This document shows positions 60,082 through 64,000 of a DNA stretch of 64,000 nucleotides, piece by piece (positions within the stretch are counted from its first letter, which is position 1; each line of letters begins with the position of its first letter). Source of the stretch: Arhodomonas sp051195215. GTDB lineage: Bacteria > Pseudomonadota > Gammaproteobacteria > Nitrococcales > Nitrococcaceae. The notes beneath the pieces are model-generated. The model had not been told where the DNA came from. It saw only the letters and a program-made list of their open reading frames with translations, and searched no databases. Position numbers and translations under genes: made by a program. The stretch covers positions 1 through 64,000 of the forward strand of contig NZ_JBNAZM010000014.1 in NCBI RefSeq assembly GCF_051195215.1, in the 5' to 3' direction.

Positions 60082-63015
60082 ATGAGCATTGACAACGCCC
60101 CCGCACCGCTTCGCGACGCCCTGGACACCCTGCCCGAACGGCTACGGGCCGTGGTCGCCGATCAGCTCGCGGACTTTCTCGCCGAGCACGCACCACCGGC
60201 CGACGAGCGGATACAGGCGACCCTGCCCCCCGTGTGGGCGGCGAGCGAGTTCGTTGCCCGCACCTGCCAGAAGCGCCCGGCGCTGTTCACCGACATAATC
60301 CGGCCGGCGGGGCTCGACACGCCACGAAGCCTCGACGACTACCGCGCGCGGCTCGACGATGCCCTGGCCGACGTGGCGGACACGGACGCCCTGCATCGCA
60401 GCCTGCGCCGTTTCCGCGAAGCGGAGATGGTACGCATCGCCTGGCGCGACCTCGCCGGTATCGCGGCGCTCGACGACACGCTCGCCGAGCTCTCGGCCCT
60501 CGCCGAGGCCTGTATCGACCGCACCCTCGCCCACCTCTACGCCGCCCGCTGCGAGCGCTGGGGCACACCGCGCAATGCCGCCGGCGAGGCGCAGCAGCTG
60601 GTGGTGCTCGGCATGGGCAAGCTCGGCGGTGGCGAGCTCAATTTCTCCTCCGATATCGACCTTGTCTTCGCCTATCCGGAGGCAGGCGAGACCGATGCAC
60701 GCAGACCCCGCGCCAATGAGGAGTTCTTCAACCGCCTCGGCCGAGAGCTCATCGCCGCACTCGACCAGCAGACCGTCGACGGTCAGGCATTCCGTGTGGA
60801 CATGCGCCTGCGCCCCTATGGCAGCGCCGGCCCGCTCACACAGAGCTTCCGTGGCATGGAGATCTACTACCAGGACCAGGGCCGCGAGTGGGAGCGCTAC
60901 GCGCTCATAAAGGCCCGGGTAGTCGGCGGTGACTACGAACGTGGCGCCGAGCTTCTCACCACGCTGCGCCCCTTCATCTACCGGCGCTACCTGGACTACG
61001 GGGCATTCGAGAACCTCCGCGAGATGAAGGCCATGGTCGACCGCGAGGTTCGCCGCCGCGGCATGGCGGACAACATCAAGCTCGGCCGCGGCGGCATCCG
61101 CGAGATCGAGTTCATCGGCCAGGCGTTCCAGCTCATCCGCGGTGGCCAGGAGCCGGCGCTGCGGGAGCGACGCCTGCTACCCGTACTCGACCGCCTCGCC
61201 GGGCAGGGGCAGATCCCCGAATGGGCGCGGGACGAGCTCGTCGAAGGCTACGACTTCCTGCGCCGGACGGAGAACCGGCTCCAGGCGATGCACGACCAGC
61301 AGACCCACGAGCTCCCCTCGGACTCACTGGAACGCCAGCGCCTGGCCTTCGCCATGAGCTACGAGGACTACGAGCGCTTCGCCACGGACCTGGAGGCCTG
61401 GCGGCAGAGAATTCAGGGACACTTCGATCAGGTCTTCGTCGCACCGCAGGAAGCCGGCGAGGCGGACGGTGCGGCTCTGGACTTCGGCGACGTCTGGGCG
61501 GCAACGGCCGACGACGACGAAACCGACGAATTCCTCTACGACGCCGGTTTCCAGCGCCCCTCCCGCGCCCGTGAGCGCATCGCCGCCCTGCGCGAGGGCC
61601 ACAGTACCCGCTCACTGTCGGCACGGGGCCGGGCGCGGCTGGACCGGCTGATGCCCATGCTCCTGCAGGCGGTGGCCGCCCAGGATCGAGCCGATGCCGC
61701 ACTGGAGCGGGTGCTCGCGCTGCTCGAGGCGGTGGCCCGCCGCACGGTCTATCTGGCGCTGCTCAACGAGCACCCCATGGCACTGTCACAACTCGTGCAG
61801 CTATGCGGCGCGAGCCCCTGGATCGCCCGCCTGCTCACGCGACACCCGGTGCTGCTCGACGAGCTGCTGGACCCTCGCACCCTCTATGCACCGCTGCGCC
61901 GTGAAGCGCTCACCACGGAGCTCGCCCGCCGTCTCGACCAGGTGCCCGCCGACGACCTGGAGCAGCAGATGGAGGTGCTTCGCCACTTCCGCCAGGCCAA
62001 CGTCCTCCGCGTCGCCGCCGCCGACATCGCCGGCGCCATCCCCATCATGGTGGTCAGCGACTACCTCACCGAAATCGCCGAAGTGGTCCTCGAGCAGGTT
62101 CTCGCCGTGGCCTGGCATCACGTCACCCGCCGCTTCGGCCAGCCCACCGGCCAGGTGGATGGCGAAGCCGTGGCGCAGGGTTTCGCCATCCTCGCCTACG
62201 GCAAGCTCGGCGGCATCGAGCTCGGCTACGGCTCGGACCTGGACCTGGTGTTCATCAACGACGCGAACGGCGAGCAGCTCGTCACCGACGGCGAGAAATC
62301 CGTGGAGAACGCCGTGTTCTTCGCCCGGCTCGCCCAGCGGATCATTCACATCCTCTCCACGACCACGCCCGGTGGCGTTCTCTACGAAGTGGACACGCGC
62401 CTGCGCCCGAGCGGCAAGTCGGGCCTGCTCGCCACCAGCCTGGATGCCTTCGCGGAATACCAGCATCGCAATGCCTGGACATGGGAGCATCAGGCGCTGG
62501 TGCGCGCCCGTGTCGTCGCCGGTGACCGGACACTGGCGGAACGGGTCGAAGCGGTGCGACGGGAAGTGCTCGCCACCGAGCGCGACCGCGAGAGCCTGCG
62601 TGCCGAAGTCGCGAACATGCGCGAGCGCATGCGCCGCGAGAAAGCCTCCCGGGAGGCGGACGTCTTCGACCTCAAGCAGGACCGCGGCGGTATCGCGGAC
62701 ATCGAATTTATGGTGCAATATGGCGTCCTTGCCGGTGCCCACGCGAACCCCGGGCTGCTGCGCTTTACCGACAATATCCGTCTGCTCGGCGAGCTGAGTG
62801 GCGACAACGGGCTTTTCGGCGCGGACGCCGCCGAAAGGCTGGCGGAAGCCTATCGGGTATTCCGGGCCAAGATTCACCGGCTGACGCTGCAGGAAGAGCC
62901 GGCACGCGTGCCCGCGGACGAGTTCCCGAACGAGCGCGAGGCCGTGACGGCACTGTGGGACGAGATCATGGGGGCGGGCCGCGACGAGGCGGCGGCGCCG
63001 CAAAGCGAACGGTAG
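60082..63015 (+). CDS. glnE: Bifunctional glutamine synthetase adenylyltransferase/deadenylylase
   Basis: GlnE adds or removes AMP on glutamine synthetase in response to PII, tuning nitrogen assimilation. The 977-residue protein has two nucleotidyltransferase domains with the repeated G-K-L-G-G motif: MGKLGGGELNFSSDIDLVF (about residue 178, deadenylylase half) and YGKLGGIELGYGSDLDLVF (about 706, adenylylase half), each followed by its regulatory helical part (KLGRGGIREIEF and KQDRGGIADIEF). It precedes ilvE by 20 bases, the usual pairing. Confidence 0.96.
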   Translation: MSIDNAPAPLRDALDTLPERLRAVVADQLADFLAEHAPPADERIQATLPPVWAASEFVARTCQKRPALFTDIIRPAGLDTPRSLDDYRARLDDALADVADTDALHRSLRRFREAEMVRIAWRDLAGIAALDDTLAELSALAEACIDRTLAHLYAARCERWGTPRNAAGEAQQLVVLGMGKLGGGELNFSSDIDLVFAYPEAGETDARRPRANEEFFNRLGRELIAALDQQTVDGQAFRVDMRLRPYGSAGPLTQSFRGMEIYYQDQGREWERYALIKARVVGGDYERGAELLTTLRPFIYRRYLDYGAFENLREMKAMVDREVRRRGMADNIKLGRGGIREIEFIGQAFQLIRGGQEPALRERRLLPVLDRLAGQGQIPEWARDELVEGYDFLRRTENRLQAMHDQQTHELPSDSLERQRLAFAMSYEDYERFATDLEAWRQRIQGHFDQVFVAPQEAGEADGAALDFGDVWAATADDDETDEFLYDAGFQRPSRARERIAALREGHSTRSLSARGRARLDRLMPMLLQAVAAQDRADAALERVLALLEAVARRTVYLALLNEHPMALSQLVQLCGASPWIARLLTRHPVLLDELLDPRTLYAPLRREALTTELARRLDQVPADDLEQQMEVLRHFRQANVLRVAAADIAGAIPIMVVSDYLTEIAEVVLEQVLAVAWHHVTRRFGQPTGQVDGEAVAQGFAILAYGKLGGIELGYGSDLDLVFINDANGEQLVTDGEKSVENAVFFARLAQRIIHILSTTTPGGVLYEVDTRLRPSGKSGLLATSLDAFAEYQHRNAWTWEHQALVRARVVAGDRTLAERVEAVRREVLATERDRESLRAEVANMRERMRREKASREADVFDLKQDRGGIADIEFMVQYGVLAGAHANPGLLRFTDNIRLLGELSGDNGLFGADAAERLAEAYRVFRAKIHRLTLQEEPARVPADEFPNEREAVTALWDEIMGAGRDEAAAPQSER

Positions 63016-63035
63016 AGCGTGAGGGAGAGCCGCGC

Positions 63036-63959
63036 ATGAGCATGGCGGACCGCGATGGCGTGATCTGGTTGGACGGCGAGTTCGTGCCCTGGCGGGAAGC
63101 GAAGGTCCACGTTCTCACTCACACGCTGCACTACGGCTTCGGCGTGTTCGAAGGCGTGCGCGCCTACCAGACCGTGAACGGCCCGGCGATCTTCCGCCTG
63201 CGCGAGCACACCAGGCGCCTGCTCGACTCCGCCAAAATCCTCGGCATGCACATGCCGTTCAACGCCGAGCAGATCAACCAGGCCTGCATCGAAACCGTCC
63301 GCGAAAACGGTCTGGAGAGTGCCTACCTGCGCCCCATGGCGTTCTACGGCTCCGAAGGCATGGGCCTGCGCGCCGACAATCTCTCCACGCACGTGATGAT
63401 CGCCGCCTGGGAGTGGGGTGCGTACCTGGGCGCAGAGAACATCGAGCGCGGCATCCGCATCAAGACTTCGTCCTACACCCGGCATCACGTCAACGTGACC
63501 ATGTGCCGCGCCAAGGCGAACGGCAACTACATCAACTCGATGCTCGCGCTGCAGGAGGCGGTGGCCGCCGGCTACGACGAGGCGCTGCTGCTCGACACCG
63601 AGGGATTCGTCGCCGAAGGCTCGGGAGAGAATTTCTTCATGGTGCGCGACGGCGTGATCTATACGCCGGAACTCGCCTCGGCACTCGCCGGCATCACCCG
63701 CGACGCCGTGATCCAGCTCGCCGCCGAAGCCGGCTTCGAGATTCGCGAGAAACGCATCACCCGGGACGAGGTCTACGTCTGCGACGAGGCCTTCTTCACG
63801 GGCACTGCCGCCGAGGTGACGCCCATCCGCGAACTCGACGGCCGCATCATCGGCGAAGGCGCCCGCGGGCCGATCACGACGCGGCTGCAGAAGCTCTTCT
63901 TCGACCAGGTGGAGGGCCGCCGGGACGCCCACCCGGAATGGCTCACACCCGTGGCCTGA
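63036..63959 (+). CDS. ilvE: Branched-chain amino acid aminotransferase
   Basis: IlvE is the class IV PLP aminotransferase for the last step of valine, leucine and isoleucine synthesis. The 307-residue protein begins DGVIWLDGEFVPWREAKVHVLTHTLHYGFGVFEGVRAY; the PLP lysine is Lys160 in MCRAKANGNY, and TEGFVAEGSGENFF is the conserved loop. GAGGGAGA precedes the ATG at 63036. The gene may be co-transcribed with glnE. Confidence 0.96.
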   Translation: MSMADRDGVIWLDGEFVPWREAKVHVLTHTLHYGFGVFEGVRAYQTVNGPAIFRLREHTRRLLDSAKILGMHMPFNAEQINQACIETVRENGLESAYLRPMAFYGSEGMGLRADNLSTHVMIAAWEWGAYLGAENIERGIRIKTSSYTRHHVNVTMCRAKANGNYINSMLALQEAVAAGYDEALLLDTEGFVAEGSGENFFMVRDGVIYTPELASALAGITRDAVIQLAAEAGFEIREKRITRDEVYVCDEAFFTGTAAEVTPIRELDGRIIGEGARGPITTRLQKLFFDQVEGRRDAHPEWLTPVA

Positions 63960-63981
63960 CCATCGCTCGGGAGGATACGAC

Positions 63982-64000
63982 GTGCCTGACCCGCAGACCC
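63982..64000 (+). CDS. First codons of a downstream gene, cut by the window end
   Basis: A GGGAGGA ribosome binding site is followed at good spacing by GTG and the codons for PDPQT. In many gammaproteobacteria a small zinc-finger-domain protein gene follows ilvE, so this may be that gene, but only about six codons are visible. Too little is present to call a product. Confidence 0.35.

Overview
The window reads as about 64 kb of chromosome from a GC-rich gammaproteobacterium. Gene order supports this: ftsY-ftsE-ftsX-rpoH, radC/coaBC-dut-algC-argB and glnE-ilvE are typical gammaproteobacterial blocks, and SohB, RsmJ, ZapE and a CvrA/NhaP2 antiporter belong to that class. The high GC, a K+/H+ antiporter, PHA synthesis and an archaeal-type RNA ligase with its partner suggest a halophilic Ectothiorhodospiraceae/Halorhodospiraceae-like organism. 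That placement is inference. I saw no rRNA, tRNA, CRISPR array, phage or complete insertion sequence.

Layout. 1-9.4 kb: housekeeping genes (zapE, a SprA-type metalloprotease-like gene, ilvD, SCO1, a CtaG-type assembly factor, an AI-2E transporter, 1-Cys peroxiredoxin, sohB), with copies of a small palindromic mobile-like repeat. 9.4-16.4 kb: DUF2835, a DMT exporter, phaC, rsmJ, an Rnl3-type RNA ligase, and on the opposite strand an RNA-ligase partner (PIN-like) gene with an osmC gene, then a lipoprotein. 16.4-28.1 kb: a compact 12-gene aryl-polyene-type operon on the minus strand (acyl carrier protein to glycosyltransferase), mostly with ATGA/GTGA overlaps, and a divergent flavin-dependent halogenase. 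The likely product is a halogenated (perhaps brominated) aryl polyene pigment attached to the outer membrane, as for xanthomonadin. 28.2-36.5 kb: an RRM protein, coaD, rsmD, an M16 peptidase pair, ftsYEX and rpoH. 36.5-47.1 kb: two repeat elements, radC, coaBC-dut-algC-argB-NlpC/P60, a K+/H+ antiporter, a DUF4124 protein and pyrE. 47.3-58.9 kb: a very large Lhr helicase, ppc, an unusual isocitrate dehydrogenase with a C-terminal CBS pair, a thiolase and an AraC-type regulator. 58.9-64 kb: a DMT exporter, glnE, ilvE and the first codons of another gene.

How the parts relate. Central carbon control is the strongest metabolic theme on the right: PEP carboxylase, isocitrate dehydrogenase with a predicted nucleotide-sensing domain, and acetyl-CoA acetyltransferase are neighbours and together decide between anaplerosis, the TCA cycle and acetoacetyl-CoA formation. 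phaC about 44 kb away would use the acetoacetyl-CoA after reduction. The aryl-polyene operon is self-contained for chain extension and export, but no enzyme that makes the aromatic starter lies in the window.

The most notable observations are: the halogenase-coupled aryl-polyene operon with a single ACP and no starter-unit enzyme; the RNA ligase facing its PIN-like partner; the isocitrate dehydrogenase-CBS fusion; a 270-bp repeat with perfect 29-bp inverted ends that supplies the stop codon of sohB, with further copies or fragments in the window; and a second inverted-repeat family beginning AGTGTCCTG that abuts the TAG stop codons of both coaD and the osmC gene.
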